Counted from the first letter of the stretch, positions 44,415 through 53,202 are shown. The stretch: DNA of 64,000 bases from Nocardia goodfellowii (GCF_017875645.1 NZ_JAGGMR010000001.1:7254001-7318000), one strand, 5' to 3'. The notes: generated by a model from the sequence alone, not told the origin. A program made the numbers and translations.

Positions 44415-45473
44415 TCACAGACCCGCCGTCCGAATCGCCATGATTAGCCGATCCACCTCGGCACTGCCTCGCACGGCAACCCGGAGATGATCCGAGCCGA
44501 GTCCGGGAAAGGTGTCGGCGCGGCGGACAGCGATCCCTTGGGCTGCCAGATGCTTTCTCAGCAGCTCGCCATCGGTGACACGCAGCAGCAGGAACGGGCC
44601 GTGGGCCGGGGTGTGCACCGCTATCCCGGCCTCGGTCAGCCGATCGATCATGGAAGCACGCTCCACCGCGATTACCGCCGCCCGGCGCTGCGCTTCGTCC
44701 ACCGCACCGGGTTCGGCGGTGGCGACGATCGCCTCCAATTGCAGTGTCCCGAGCGGCCAATGCGCGCGACCATGATTCAACCGTGCCAAAACCTCGGGCG
44801 CGCCGAGGAAATACCCGCAGCGCAACCCCGCCAGTGCCCACGTCTTGGTCAGGCTGCGCAGCACCAGGACGTCGGGAGCTCGCAGGCTCGCCAGCGATTC
44901 CGGTTCCCCGACAATCGCATCGGTGAACGCTTCGTCGACGACCACGATGCGGCCCGGGCGGCGCAGTGCGTGAATCGCCGCCGCGGGATGCAGCACCGAG
45001 GTCGGATTGGTGGGGTTGCCGAGCACAACGAGATCGGCGTCGTCGAGAACCACCGCCGACTCCAGCCGGTACGGCGGAGCCAGCAGCACCCGATGCACCG
45101 GCACCCCCGCCTCGCGCAACGCCAGCTCCGGCTCGGTGAACGACGGATGCACCACGGCCGCCGAGCGCGACGCCAGCTTCGGCAGCATCGCGAATCCCTC
45201 GGCGGCGCCGGCCAGCAGCAGCACCTCGTCCGGATCGCGACCGTGCCGAGCCGCCACGGCGATCCGCGCGGCGGCGTCCTCGGCGGCGCTCGGATACCGG
45301 CCCAGCGCGTCCAGCCGGGCGGCCAACCGCTCCCGCAACCAGGGTGGCGGGGCGCTGCCCTGCACGTTTACGGCGAAATCGAGCATGCCCGGCATGGCGT
45401 CCACGTCACCGTGGTGACGCAACCGCAGGTGATCGACGCTCTCTTCGGGCACGGATTCACCGTAGTAGGTCAC
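44415..45473 (-). CDS. cobC: Pyridoxal-phosphate aminotransferase, CobC/CobD-like (threonine-phosphate decarboxylase type)
   Basis: A 352-residue fold-type I PLP enzyme. Seen are LDFAVNVQGSAPPPWLRE, GNPTNPTSVLHP, VVDEAFTDAI (cofactor Asp) and the PLP lysine in LTKTWALAGLRCGY. It matches Rv2231c, annotated cobC, the L-threonine-O-3-phosphate decarboxylase of the cobalamin aminopropanol branch; histidinol-phosphate aminotransferase is the close alternative. GTG 45473 overlaps the stop of the upstream small gene in a GTGA, with GAGGAG as ribosome binding site. The cobD gene lies 2 kb away. Confidence 0.9.
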   Translation of the reverse strand: MTYYGESVPEESVDHLRLRHHGDVDAMPGMLDFAVNVQGSAPPPWLRERLAARLDALGRYPSAAEDAAARIAVAARHGRDPDEVLLLAGAAEGFAMLPKLASRSAAVVHPSFTEPELALREAGVPVHRVLLAPPYRLESAVVLDDADLVVLGNPTNPTSVLHPAAAIHALRRPGRIVVVDEAFTDAIVGEPESLASLRAPDVLVLRSLTKTWALAGLRCGYFLGAPEVLARLNHGRAHWPLGTLQLEAIVATAEPGAVDEAQRRAAVIAVERASMIDRLTEAGIAVHTPAHGPFLLLRVTDGELLRKHLAAQGIAVRRADTFPGLGSDHLRVAVRGSAEVDRLIMAIRTAGL

Positions 45474-45661
45474 TCCTCGGGGAGCGGAATCAATTCGAGG
45501 TGCTCGGGGGCGGTGGCGCAGCCGCGACCGGCCATCAAGGTCACCGCGTCACCGCGCGCGATCAGCCATTCACCGCACACACAGCGGAGATAGCGAACGG
45601 AACGGTGCGAGGACACGTGCATCGGTGAGGGCCAGGAGCAGGACGGGCACGTGGGGGACAT
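45470..45661 (-). CDS. Small zinc-ribbon-like protein coupled to cobC
   Basis: A 63-residue protein beginning MSPTCPSCSWPSP and containing YLRCVCGEWLIARGD: CxxC and CxC motifs suggest a small zinc ribbon. It ends in HLELIPLPEE, and its last codons form the ribosome binding site of cobC, whose start overlaps its stop by 4 nt. That coupling is the main reason to call it a gene. No function known. Confidence 0.65.
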   Translation of the reverse strand: MSPTCPSCSWPSPMHVSSHRSVRYLRCVCGEWLIARGDAVTLMAGRGCATAPEHLELIPLPEE

Positions 45662-45869
45662 GGGTGCCAAGCCTGAGTAACGACCGCTCGGAATGCAATC
45701 ATCGCGGCGGCGTGGCGCGGCACCGATGCATCCGCAGCCGCGACACGCGGTGACACACCGGAGAAGTGGCGCGATGGCCGGCCGCGATCGCTCAGCGGGA
45801 GCGCTCGGTGGTGGCCGGAGGCACAACGAGGCACCCCGGGGTGGGCGCGGCAGGCGCCGACCCGACACA

Positions 45870-46358
45870 ATGGCTGTCGTGGGTGAGCTGCACATATCGT
45901 TCGTCTGTACCGGCAACATCTGTCGTTCGCCGATGGCGGAGAAGATGTTCGCGCACCATCTGCGCCGGGCCGGGCTGGACGACCGGGTGCGGGTGAGCAG
46001 CGCGGGCACCGGTTCCTGGCACGTCGGTGACGACGCCGACCCGCGCACCACCGCCACCCTGCGTCGCCACGGCTACCCGGTCGGCCATGTCGCCGCCGTA
46101 CTCGGTCCCGATCATCTGTCGGCCGACCTGCTCGTCGCGCTCGATCGCACCCATGAACGCGCGCTCGCGCACCTCGGCGTCCCGTCCGAGCAGCGGGCGC
46201 TGCTGCGCGGTTTCGATCCCGACGCCGACAGCCCCGACGTGGCCGACCCCTACTACGGCGACACCACCGATTTCGAAATGGTTCGTACCCAAATCGAAGC
46301 GGCCGTCCCGGGTCTGCTCGACTGGGTGCGCGCCGAACTTCCCGACGGGCCCCGCTGA
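45870..46358 (+). CDS. ptpA: Low-molecular-weight protein tyrosine phosphatase
   Basis: Cytoplasmic or exported LMW-PTP of 162 residues, the Rv2234 (PtpA) orthologue. The P-loop VCTGNICRSPMAE carries nucleophile Cys13 and Arg19; the general acid Asp is in VADPYYGD near residue 125, followed by the two tyrosines typical of the family. ATG 45870 gives the usual N-terminus; no ribosome binding site is seen, so a leaderless message is possible. Its stop overlaps the SURF1 start (TGATG). Confidence 0.96.
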   Translation: MAVVGELHISFVCTGNICRSPMAEKMFAHHLRRAGLDDRVRVSSAGTGSWHVGDDADPRTTATLRRHGYPVGHVAAVLGPDHLSADLLVALDRTHERALAHLGVPSEQRALLRGFDPDADSPDVADPYYGDTTDFEMVRTQIEAAVPGLLDWVRAELPDGPR

Positions 46359-47248
46359 TGCGCAAACTCACCTTCCTACTGCGCCCCAGCTGGGTCATCC
46401 TGGGCGTGATCGTCGCCGCCTTCGCCTACCTGTGCTTCACCGTGCTCGCCCCGTGGCAGCTCGGCAAGAACACCGCCACCGAACACCGCAACCAGTTGAT
46501 CGCCGACTCGGTGCGCGCCGATCCGGTCGACATCACCACCGTCCTGACCCAGCAGGACGGCCACACCGAATGGCGGCGCGTCACCGCCGAGGGCAGTTAC
46601 GTCCCCGACTCCACGGTCTTGGTGCGCTTGCGTCATCTCGACGGCGCGCCCGCCTACGCCGTCCTCGCCGCCTTCAAACTGACCGACGGCCACATCCTGC
46701 TCGTCGACCGCGGGATGATCGCCGGTCTGAACGGCACCTCCGCCCCGCCCCCGATCCCCGCCGCACCCTCGGGACCGCAGCGCCTCGAGGGCCGCGTGCG
46801 CACGTCCGAGGGCGTAACCCCGGGCAGAGATCCACTTACCCAAGACGGCTACCGCCAGGTCTATTCGATCGACGTCACCCAGGAAGCCACCGTCCTCGCC
46901 CAGCCCATCACGCCCATCCCCACCGGCGAAGACCGCGGCGGTTACCTCCAGCTCTCCGAGAACCAGCCCGGCGCATTCACCCCCACCCCGCTCCCCCAAC
47001 TCGATGCGGGCCCCTACCTCTCCTACGGCCTGCAATGGCTCGCCTTCGGCCTGATGGCTCCCCTCGGCCTCGGCTACTTCGTCTACGCCGAACTGCGCGA
47101 ACGCCGCAGGGAACGCGCCCCCTCACCTGAGCCGACGACAAGCCCCACTGATCCTGCGGAATCCGAAACTTCGCCCCGCGCAAGCGATCCCGGCCCAGCG
47201 AAGCCTACGACCGAAGCTCGCCTAGCCGACCGCTACGGCCGTCGCTGA
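46358..47248 (+). CDS. SURF1 family cytochrome oxidase biogenesis protein
   Basis: A 296-residue membrane protein with two spans (about 11-33 and 222-246) around an extracytoplasmic domain, the SURF1/Shy1 layout. Motifs: FTVLAPWQLGKN near the first span, EWRRVTAEGSYVPD, VLVRLRHLDG, ILLVDRG and the final SYGLQWLAFGLMAPLGLGYF. SURF1 assists haem A insertion and assembly of the aa3 oxidase. The C-terminal 50 residues are a polar Pro/Ser/Thr tail. Same order ptpA-SURF1 as Rv2234-Rv2235. Convergent with cobD. Confidence 0.93.
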   Translation: MRKLTFLLRPSWVILGVIVAAFAYLCFTVLAPWQLGKNTATEHRNQLIADSVRADPVDITTVLTQQDGHTEWRRVTAEGSYVPDSTVLVRLRHLDGAPAYAVLAAFKLTDGHILLVDRGMIAGLNGTSAPPPIPAAPSGPQRLEGRVRTSEGVTPGRDPLTQDGYRQVYSIDVTQEATVLAQPITPIPTGEDRGGYLQLSENQPGAFTPTPLPQLDAGPYLSYGLQWLAFGLMAPLGLGYFVYAELRERRRERAPSPEPTTSPTDPAESETSPRASDPGPAKPTTEARLADRYGRR

Positions 47249-47357
47249 TCAATTCGCGAAGACTGATCTGCCGCCCCGGCCCTCGCCGGGTGGAGTTGCA
47301 GCGGCAGTTAGCCGGCCGAAAATTCGGACCGGCAGCTCGAGTCCGATACCTCCGCTG

Positions 47358-48278
47358 TCAGCCGGTGCGAAGCAGCGCCGCTGCGGCCGCGCTGAGGGCG
47401 GCGGCGAGTTGGACGGCTTCCGAGAGGCGGACGGCGCGGCGGAGGTCGGGGACATGTGGGGGTGGGCCTGCGCCGAGGGTGGGGCGGAGTTCGGTGCCGT
47501 AGCGGTATTGGGTGCGGCCGCCGAGTTGGATGCCGAGGGCGCCGGCCATGGTGGCTTCGGCGACGCCGGCGTTGGGGCTGGGGTGTTTGGCGGCGTCGCG
47601 TTGCCAGGCGCGGATGGCGTCGCGGGGGCTGCCGCCGACGATCGGAGCCAGCGCCGCGGTGAGGACTCCGGCGACGCGGGCGGGCAGCAGGTTGGCGACG
47701 TCGTCGGTGCGGGCGGCGGCCCAGCCGAAGGCGCGGTAGCGGTCGTTGCGGTAGCCGATCATCGCGTCGAGGGTGTTGACGGCGCGATAGCCGAGCAGGC
47801 CGGGGACACCGGCGAGCGCGCCCCAGACCAGCGGGGCGACGGTCGCGTCCGAGGTGTTCTCGGCGATGGATTCCAGTGCGGCGCGGGCTAATCCGTCGGC
47901 GTCGAGCACCGCGGGGTCGCGGCCGCACAGGGAGGGCAGCAGCGCGCGGGCACCGTCGATATCGCCGGATTCGAGCCGATCGGCCATGTCCCGACCGGTG
48001 CGCGCGAGGCTCCGCCCGCCCAGTACCGTCCACGTCGCGAGCGCCGTCGCCACTATCCCGCCGCGCCGCAGCGCATACCCGAGCCCGACGATCGTCCCCA
48101 CCGCGACAGCCTCGTGCACCACCCCATTGAGCCGCCGATCGGCATAGGTCACCGACTCCAAAGCGCTTGCCGCCGAACCGAACCCGGCCACCGGATGCCA
48201 GCGTTGCGGATCCCCCAGCGCACGATCCAACGCGAATCCGAGCACCAGCCCGGCCGCGGTCACAGTTCCCCTACGCAC
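47358..48278 (-). CDS. cobD: Adenosylcobinamide-phosphate synthase (CobD/CbiB)
   Basis: Integral membrane enzyme that attaches aminopropanol (or its phosphate) to adenosylcobyric acid in cobalamin synthesis. The 306-residue protein has LGFALDRALGDPQRWHPVAGFG (first 20 residues at about 12-31), RDMADRLESGDIDGARALL, SIAENTSDATVAPLVW and AGVAEATMAGALGIQLGG, all CbiB hallmarks. It equals Rv2236c, which sits at the same place relative to ptpA and SURF1. Pairs functionally with the CobC-like enzyme. Confidence 0.96.
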   Translation of the reverse strand: MRRGTVTAAGLVLGFALDRALGDPQRWHPVAGFGSAASALESVTYADRRLNGVVHEAVAVGTIVGLGYALRRGGIVATALATWTVLGGRSLARTGRDMADRLESGDIDGARALLPSLCGRDPAVLDADGLARAALESIAENTSDATVAPLVWGALAGVPGLLGYRAVNTLDAMIGYRNDRYRAFGWAAARTDDVANLLPARVAGVLTAALAPIVGGSPRDAIRAWQRDAAKHPSPNAGVAEATMAGALGIQLGGRTQYRYGTELRPTLGAGPPPHVPDLRRAVRLSEAVQLAAALSAAAAALLRTG

Positions 48279-48472
48279 CTGCCGAGGGTAACGACCACCG
48301 CTCCCCTGGCCCCTCCCAACCCCCGAAGCTCTCGCCGACTATTCCTGTCGGCCCCCGACCCGATCGCACCTGCTCCATCGGCATAGTGCCGCCGATGACG
48401 ATCGCGGCGAAGTTGCCAAAGACCGACCGGTTGGTTGAGATGAAAGGTAGCTACGGCCGCCAGAAGACGGGA

Positions 48473-48499
48473 TGTCACACTTCCGGGCCGTGCGTCGTC
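48473..48499 (+). promoter_or_regulatory. ECF41-type promoter upstream of the sigma factor gene
   Basis: TGTCACA at 48473-48479 and CGTC at 48496-48499 (16-nt spacer; a second CGTC starts at 48493). These are the -35 and -10 elements reported for ECF41 sigma factors, located about 65-90 nt before the sigma gene start, so autoregulation is likely. The 48279-48561 gap contains no gene. Confidence 0.7.
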
Positions 48500-48561
48500 A
48501 TCTCGATGACGATGAACACGACAGGCCCGCCGGGGCCGACCGACCGAACGGCGAGGAACCA

Positions 48562-49506
48562 GTGAGTACCGAGGCACCGACTCCCGAACCGATCGACGCC
48601 GCCCAGTTGGCGCGGCAGTTCGAGGAGCATCGCCCTTATCTGCGGCGGCTGGCCTACAGCACGCTGGGCAGCCTCACCGACGCCGACGACGTGGTGCAGG
48701 AGGCGTGGTTGCGGCTGCACCGCCAGCACGAGGCGGGCAAGGCGGGCGAGATCGACAGCCTGCGGGCCTGGCTCACCACCGTCACCGGACGGCTCGCCCT
48801 CGACTACCTGGGGTCGGCCCGGGTCCGCCGCGAGCAGTACGTCGGTGAGTGGCTGCCGGAGCCCGAGGTCACCACCTGGGACGACCCGGTCGACCGGCTC
48901 TCGCAGGACGAGCGGGTCACCACCGCGCTGCTGGTGGTGCTGGAATCGCTCTCTCCCGCCGAGCGCACCGCGTTCGTGCTGCAGGACGTGTTCGGCATGA
49001 GCGGCCCGGAGGTCGCCGAAGTGGTGGGCCGCACCCCGGCCGCGGTGCGGCAGTTGGCATCTCGTGCTCGCAAGCACGTAGAGAACGGCACCCCGCGCTT
49101 CCCCGCCTCACCGGATGAGCAGGAGAAGGTGGTGTCGGCGTTCGCGCTGGCCTGGCGCTCCGGCGATCTGAGTGCCTTACTCGGAGTATTGGATTCGAAG
49201 GTCAGCCTCACCGCCGACGGCGGCGGCAAGGTGCCCGCCATCCGCAAGCCGGTGCAGGGCGCGGAACTGGTGGCGAAGCTGCTGCTCGGCTGGTATCACG
49301 CACCGTCCGCGCACGGTGCGTGGGGCCGCGCGGTGCTGGTCAACGGCCACCCCGGTCTGGTCGTCTTCGACGGGAACCACACCGGCGTCTTCTCTTTCAC
49401 CGTCGATGCCGGGCGCATCGTGGCCATCGACGTCGTCCGCAACCCCGACAAGTTGCACGATCTCCCCACCGAAGGCGATCCCAACTTCTTCCTGCGCGGC
49501 GAGTAG
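48562..49506 (+). CDS. ECF41 (SigJ-like) sigma factor with SnoaL-type C-terminal domain
   Basis: A 314-residue extracytoplasmic-function sigma factor. Sigma region 2 (about 25-95) has DADDVVQEAWLRL and region 4 (about 130-185) has LSPAERTAFVLQDVFGM. It is followed by a SnoaL-like domain (about 195-310). The three ECF41 hallmarks are present: WLPEP in the linker, DGGGK in the C-terminal domain and NPDKL near the end. In this family the C-terminal domain regulates activity directly, and there is no anti-sigma gene. GTG 48562 follows GAGGAA. The usual partner (a carboxymuconolactone decarboxylase or oxidoreductase gene) is not adjacent. Confidence 0.95.
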   Translation: MSTEAPTPEPIDAAQLARQFEEHRPYLRRLAYSTLGSLTDADDVVQEAWLRLHRQHEAGKAGEIDSLRAWLTTVTGRLALDYLGSARVRREQYVGEWLPEPEVTTWDDPVDRLSQDERVTTALLVVLESLSPAERTAFVLQDVFGMSGPEVAEVVGRTPAAVRQLASRARKHVENGTPRFPASPDEQEKVVSAFALAWRSGDLSALLGVLDSKVSLTADGGGKVPAIRKPVQGAELVAKLLLGWYHAPSAHGAWGRAVLVNGHPGLVVFDGNHTGVFSFTVDAGRIVAIDVVRNPDKLHDLPTEGDPNFFLRGE

Positions 49507-49552
49507 GTCTCGAAACCCCCTGGCCCAGGGAACAATTCGGGCTTCCCGCGGG

Positions 49553-49587
49553 ATCAGCGGGCGCTGCCGCCGGCGGCGCCCGCTGAT
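49553..49587 (+). terminator. Terminator of the sigma factor gene
   Basis: ATCAGCGGGCGC and GCGCCCGCTGAT form a perfect 12-bp stem, followed by TCTGTT. Confidence 0.85.
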
Positions 49588-49658
49588 TCTGTTGATTCGA
49601 CAGGTAGCGGCGGTTTGTCTACCATCGCGGCGAATCATCAACCAACGATCGGGGATTC

Positions 49659-50264
49659 ATGCAACAGCAGCAGCCGGTGGGACAGCAGAGTTATCCGGAG
49701 CAGTCTGCACCGCGACCCGACACCGCGCTGCTGATCGAGACGACCTTCCGCTGCGACAGCGCCACCGCCACCCGCCTGAGCCGCGCCGCCGCGCTGATCG
49801 CCTGGCGTCTGCCGGTTCGCTGGGGCCTGCTGCTCGTGCTCCCCGTCTTCCTGTTGACCCGCAACACCATCCACTGGCTCGCTCGAGGCGGCAGTACCAC
49901 ACCCGGTGAAATCGCCGGCGCGGCCTTTGCCGTGCTGGCGGTCGAACTGGTCGCCGTCGGCGTCCTCACCGCGGTCCGGATGAACCGGCCGACGGCGAAT
50001 ATCAAGGCATACAGCTTCTCCGGCGCCCGCATGTCCGCGCAATACACCCGGGACGCGATGGAGCTGAACCTGGTCACCCAATCGCTCACGCACCGTTACC
50101 GCGATATCCGCAAGGTCATCACCGCCGACGACGTGGTGTACCTCCAGCCGGTCAACACCAACGGCTACGTCTTGCCGCGCGAACTGGTTCCCGACACCGC
50201 GCTCACCCTGCTCCGGAGCGCCCAGAACTGGTCACCCGCCGATCCCTTCCCGTCCGGTAGCTGA
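49659..50264 (+). CDS. YcxB-like membrane protein
   Basis: A 201-residue protein with a Gln/Pro-rich N-terminus, two membrane helices (about 53-70 and 85-108) and a C-terminal cytoplasmic domain. That domain has the pattern YSFSGARMSAQY, LTHRYRDIRKVITADDVVYL and YVLPRELVPD, typical of YcxB-like proteins. Function unknown. Ends 2 nt from the convergent dehydrogenase. Confidence 0.75.
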   Translation: MQQQQPVGQQSYPEQSAPRPDTALLIETTFRCDSATATRLSRAAALIAWRLPVRWGLLLVLPVFLLTRNTIHWLARGGSTTPGEIAGAAFAVLAVELVAVGVLTAVRMNRPTANIKAYSFSGARMSAQYTRDAMELNLVTQSLTHRYRDIRKVITADDVVYLQPVNTNGYVLPRELVPDTALTLLRSAQNWSPADPFPSGS

Positions 50265-50266
50265 AC

Positions 50267-51184
50267 TCAGGCCTGCCCGAACTCGAAGTCCGCCACGTCA
50301 GCCAGATCCGACAGCGTCATCAACCGGTGCAATGGCCGCACACCCGCGCCGCAATTCCTCACCCGCCGGACCGCCTCGGCTGCCAGCAGGGCGGTAGCAC
50401 GCGACTGATTGCGGCCGCGCGCCCACCGAGCGGGCCCGGATCCGGGACGTGCCAGCACCAACCACTGATCGGTGCCCGGGAAGTGCAGGCCTCGCGGCAT
50501 GTGGGCCGCACCTGGTAACCAGGTCAATGCCGCCAGTCCGGTCGTGGCGAGGCGGGAGTCGACGGCGAAGTAGGTGTGTACCGGCACGCCGAGTTCGCGG
50601 GTCAGTGTGTGCTGATCGGAGAAGTCGGCCCGGTACATCCGCCGCCGCCCGTGGCCCGGTAGCCGGAATGTCTTGGGACGGCTGAAGTTTCGGATGTTCC
50701 CGTCGTCGGCGTGGAATTCGCGACCGAGCAGGCCGTAGGTCCATGCCGTCGCGGCCGCGCCGTGCCGTTCACCGGCGCCGAGCAGTACCGCCAGGTCGAT
50801 CGGCCCGCTCGTTTGCGCGTGCACCGCCACGGCCAGCAGATTCGTCAGCCCGGGAGCGAGCCCCACATCGACGATCACGGGGCCCGCTCGTTCGGTATCA
50901 CGTAGTCGCGCAACATATTCCGCATTCGCGGTGATATCGATGAAAGCAGCGCCCGCAGCACCCGCCAACCGCGCCGGCTGGATGTCCTCGGTTCCGGCGG
51001 CATTGACGACAACGTCGACCTTCCCGAGCGCGGATCGGTAGGACTGCGGGTCATTCAGATCCAGCACGAGATCGGCGCGTTCCGGATCACGCCCGGCCAC
51101 CACGACGGTGTCCCCGGCGGCCCGTAAACGAGGGACCAGGTGCCGACCCACCGCCCCGTACCCGCCCAGCACCAGCACCCTCAT
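50267..51184 (-). CDS. Saccharopine dehydrogenase-like NAD(P)-binding protein
   Basis: A 305-residue protein with an N-terminal Rossmann fold: VLVLGGYGAVGRHLVPRL, AGRDPERADLVLDLND, DVVVNAAGTED. The Rossmann part and DVGLAPGLTNLLA are like the saccharopine dehydrogenase NADP-binding family. The reaction is unknown. It is divergent from a TetR gene with an operator between, so it is likely that regulator's target. Confidence 0.8.
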   Translation of the reverse strand: MRVLVLGGYGAVGRHLVPRLRAAGDTVVVAGRDPERADLVLDLNDPQSYRSALGKVDVVVNAAGTEDIQPARLAGAAGAAFIDITANAEYVARLRDTERAGPVIVDVGLAPGLTNLLAVAVHAQTSGPIDLAVLLGAGERHGAAATAWTYGLLGREFHADDGNIRNFSRPKTFRLPGHGRRRMYRADFSDQHTLTRELGVPVHTYFAVDSRLATTGLAALTWLPGAAHMPRGLHFPGTDQWLVLARPGSGPARWARGRNQSRATALLAAEAVRRVRNCGAGVRPLHRLMTLSDLADVADFEFGQA

Positions 51185-51207
51185 CGATTCACCCTTCGCT
51201 AGAGCAG

Positions 51208-51244
51208 CACTCCAGTGAGAGTTTCACTGAAGTGCCACTCCAGT
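51208..51244. promoter_or_regulatory. Operator in the TetR / dehydrogenase divergent region
   Basis: CAGTGA-GAGTT-TCACTG (51213-51229) is a perfect 6-bp inverted repeat, overlapped by a direct repeat CACTCCAGT at 51208-51216 and 51236-51244. Probably bound by the adjacent TetR protein. Confidence 0.65.
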
Positions 51245-51261
51245 CAAGTAGCATCTGCGCC

Positions 51262-51879
51262 ATGACAGGGAAAGGAACCGGCGTCCGCGCGGCCCGGACG
51301 ACGGCCAATCGCGCCCGAATGCTCACGGCGGCACGCGACCTGTTCGCCCGCCGCGGCTACACGGCCACAACCATGAAGGCCATCGCCGAGGAAGCGGGCA
51401 TGGCGGTGCAAACGCTCTACTTCACCTTCGCTACGAAGCGCGCCATCCTGTCCGAACTGCTGGACATCGAAATCGCCGGCGACACCGAACCGATCGCCAC
51501 CATGGAGCGTCCCTGGTTCGCCGCCGCCGTCGCGGCCACACCGGCCGAGCAGATCAAGCTCCAAGTCGAGGCGGCGGCAACGATTCTCGGGCGCGTCAGC
51601 CCGCTGCTGGAGGTCATCCGTTCGGCCGCCGCGACCGACCACGAACTCGCCGAGCTCTGGCAGACCAACCTCGCGCAGCGGCACCTCGTGCAGCAACGTC
51701 TCGCCGAGGCCTTGGCCGCGAAAACCCCATTGCGTACCGATGTCGAGACCGCCGCCGACATCGGCTCGGCCGTGCTCGCCCCCGAGACCTATCACCTGCT
51801 TGTCCACGAACGCGGATGGTCGCCCGCGAAATGGACCTCCTGGGCTATCGACGCCCTTACCCGGCAACTGCTGCCGTGA
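51262..51879 (+). CDS. TetR family transcriptional regulator
   Basis: A 205-residue regulator with the N-terminal HTH (about 14-58): ARMLTAARDLFARRGYTATT, MKAIAEEAGMAVQTLYFTF. The C-terminal part has LLEVIRSAAATDHELAELW. ATG 51262 gives a normal N-terminus. The operator at 51208-51244 lies immediately upstream, so autoregulation and control of the divergent dehydrogenase are expected. Confidence 0.9.
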   Translation: MTGKGTGVRAARTTANRARMLTAARDLFARRGYTATTMKAIAEEAGMAVQTLYFTFATKRAILSELLDIEIAGDTEPIATMERPWFAAAVAATPAEQIKLQVEAAATILGRVSPLLEVIRSAAATDHELAELWQTNLAQRHLVQQRLAEALAAKTPLRTDVETAADIGSAVLAPETYHLLVHERGWSPAKWTSWAIDALTRQLLP

Positions 51880-51883
51880 GTGT

Positions 51884-52267
51884 TCAGCCGGCGTCGAGCA
51901 CGCTGGCGGGCACCCCATAGGGCAGGAAACGGACGCGCCGCCGATCATCGGTGTTGTCGCGATGGGCACGCAGTGCTTCCAGCTCGCTCGGGAAGACCTG
52001 GTCGACCCGCGCCGCGCCGTCATCGTCGAGGGTGTAGATCACCCAGGCCCCGCTGCCGGTCTCCCCGGTGGTCGGCCCCTCCGGTTTCGGCGCGCTCGGG
52101 CGCTCCGGCTGGACGAACTGGCCGAGCAGCGAGGCCAGCGTGTTGAAGCTGGTGCGGTCGATGTACTGACTGGCCTGTTCGAGCTTGTCCCGGAATTCTC
52201 CGCCTACCTCGCGCAGCGCGCGTTCGAAGTCTTCCGGATCGATCCCGAACGGTCCATTGTTTGCCAT
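51884..52267 (-). CDS. Conserved actinobacterial protein, unknown function
   Basis: A 127-residue protein. N-terminal half: ALREVGGEFRDKLEQASQYI amphipathic helix and ASLLGQFV; a short Pro-rich linker; C-terminal half WVIYTLDDDGAARVDQVFPS and VRFLPYGVPASVLDAG. The second half looks like a small beta domain often seen alone in Nocardia and Rhodococcus. ATG 52267 chosen. Convergent with the TetR gene. Confidence 0.7.
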   Translation of the reverse strand: MANNGPFGIDPEDFERALREVGGEFRDKLEQASQYIDRTSFNTLASLLGQFVQPERPSAPKPEGPTTGETGSGAWVIYTLDDDGAARVDQVFPSELEALRAHRDNTDDRRRVRFLPYGVPASVLDAG

Positions 52268-52363
52268 GCCCTCAGTGTCCTCGCGCATCGCGGATTTCGC
52301 CACGTCGCTCGATCCCGGCGGTCCGACAGGCCGCGAAATGGGGGAATTCGGGTGCGGCACGCC

Positions 52364-53131
52364 TCAGATCTCGACCTCGCGTCCGAGCGGCGGAATCCGC
52401 AACTGCGCTGCGCGGCCCGCGTATCCGAAGGTGCGGGCCAAGTAGTCGAGGGTTTCGCTGAAGTGCGCCCAGCCCTCGGCGTGCACCGGCACGATCACGG
52501 CATCGCCCAGCTTCGCCGCGGCCTGTACCGCGGTGCGCGCGTTCAAGGTGAGGTCGGTATCACCGAAGCGGCCCGGATTAGCCGCACCGACGAACAGAAT
52601 CGCGATATCGATCCGGCCGATCCGCTCGGCGATCTCGCCGACCAGCTCGACCGAGGCGTTGTCTCCGGACACGTATACCGTCGGCTCCCCGTCCGCCCGC
52701 AGCACGAAACCGGTGACGATACCGGTGACCGGTTCGCAGCCTTCGGGGCCGTGCAGCGCCGGTACCGCCGTCACGGTCACCGGACCGATCGTCGCGGTCT
52801 CCCATTTGGTCATGCCGCGCACACCGTCGATCCGCTCGGCGGCATCCGGCGTGGACAGGACGGTCCCCGCCGAACGCAGCAGTTCCCGGCCGGAATTGTC
52901 GAGGTTGTCCGCGTGCTGGTCATGCGACAGCAGCACCACGTCGATGGGGCCGAGCTGCTGCACCGGCACCGCGGGACCGGTGAGTTTGTGCAAGGTGACC
53001 GGGCCGGGGTAGTCGCCCGGCTCGTCGAAAGTGGGGTCGGTGAGCCAGGTCAGCCCGCCGTACCGGAAGCGCAGCGTGGGGCCGCCGATGTGCAGGGCTT
53101 GCAGGCTGGTGCGTTCGATCGTCTCGGTCAT
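52364..53131 (-). CDS. MBL-fold metal-dependent hydrolase (UlaG-like)
   Basis: A 255-residue metallo-beta-lactamase fold protein. The metal motif is LLSHDQHADNLD (HxxHxDH variant SHDQHADN), with later HGPEGCEPVTG, VSGDNASVEL (metal Asp) and VPVHAEGWAHF. TWLTDPTFDEPGDYP at the N-terminus fits the UlaG/RomA-like branch, which includes lactonases and N-acyl-phosphatidylethanolamine phospholipase D-like enzymes. ATG 53131 chosen. Divergent from the AraC regulator, which may control it. Confidence 0.85.
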   Translation of the reverse strand: MTETIERTSLQALHIGGPTLRFRYGGLTWLTDPTFDEPGDYPGPVTLHKLTGPAVPVQQLGPIDVVLLSHDQHADNLDNSGRELLRSAGTVLSTPDAAERIDGVRGMTKWETATIGPVTVTAVPALHGPEGCEPVTGIVTGFVLRADGEPTVYVSGDNASVELVGEIAERIGRIDIAILFVGAANPGRFGDTDLTLNARTAVQAAAKLGDAVIVPVHAEGWAHFSETLDYLARTFGYAGRAAQLRIPPLGREVEI

Positions 53132-53202
53132 GAGAACGATCCTGCGCGGCGGCGCGGCCACGGAACAGTGGCCCGCGAGTCACGCTACGCTAAGATCGGG
53201 CC

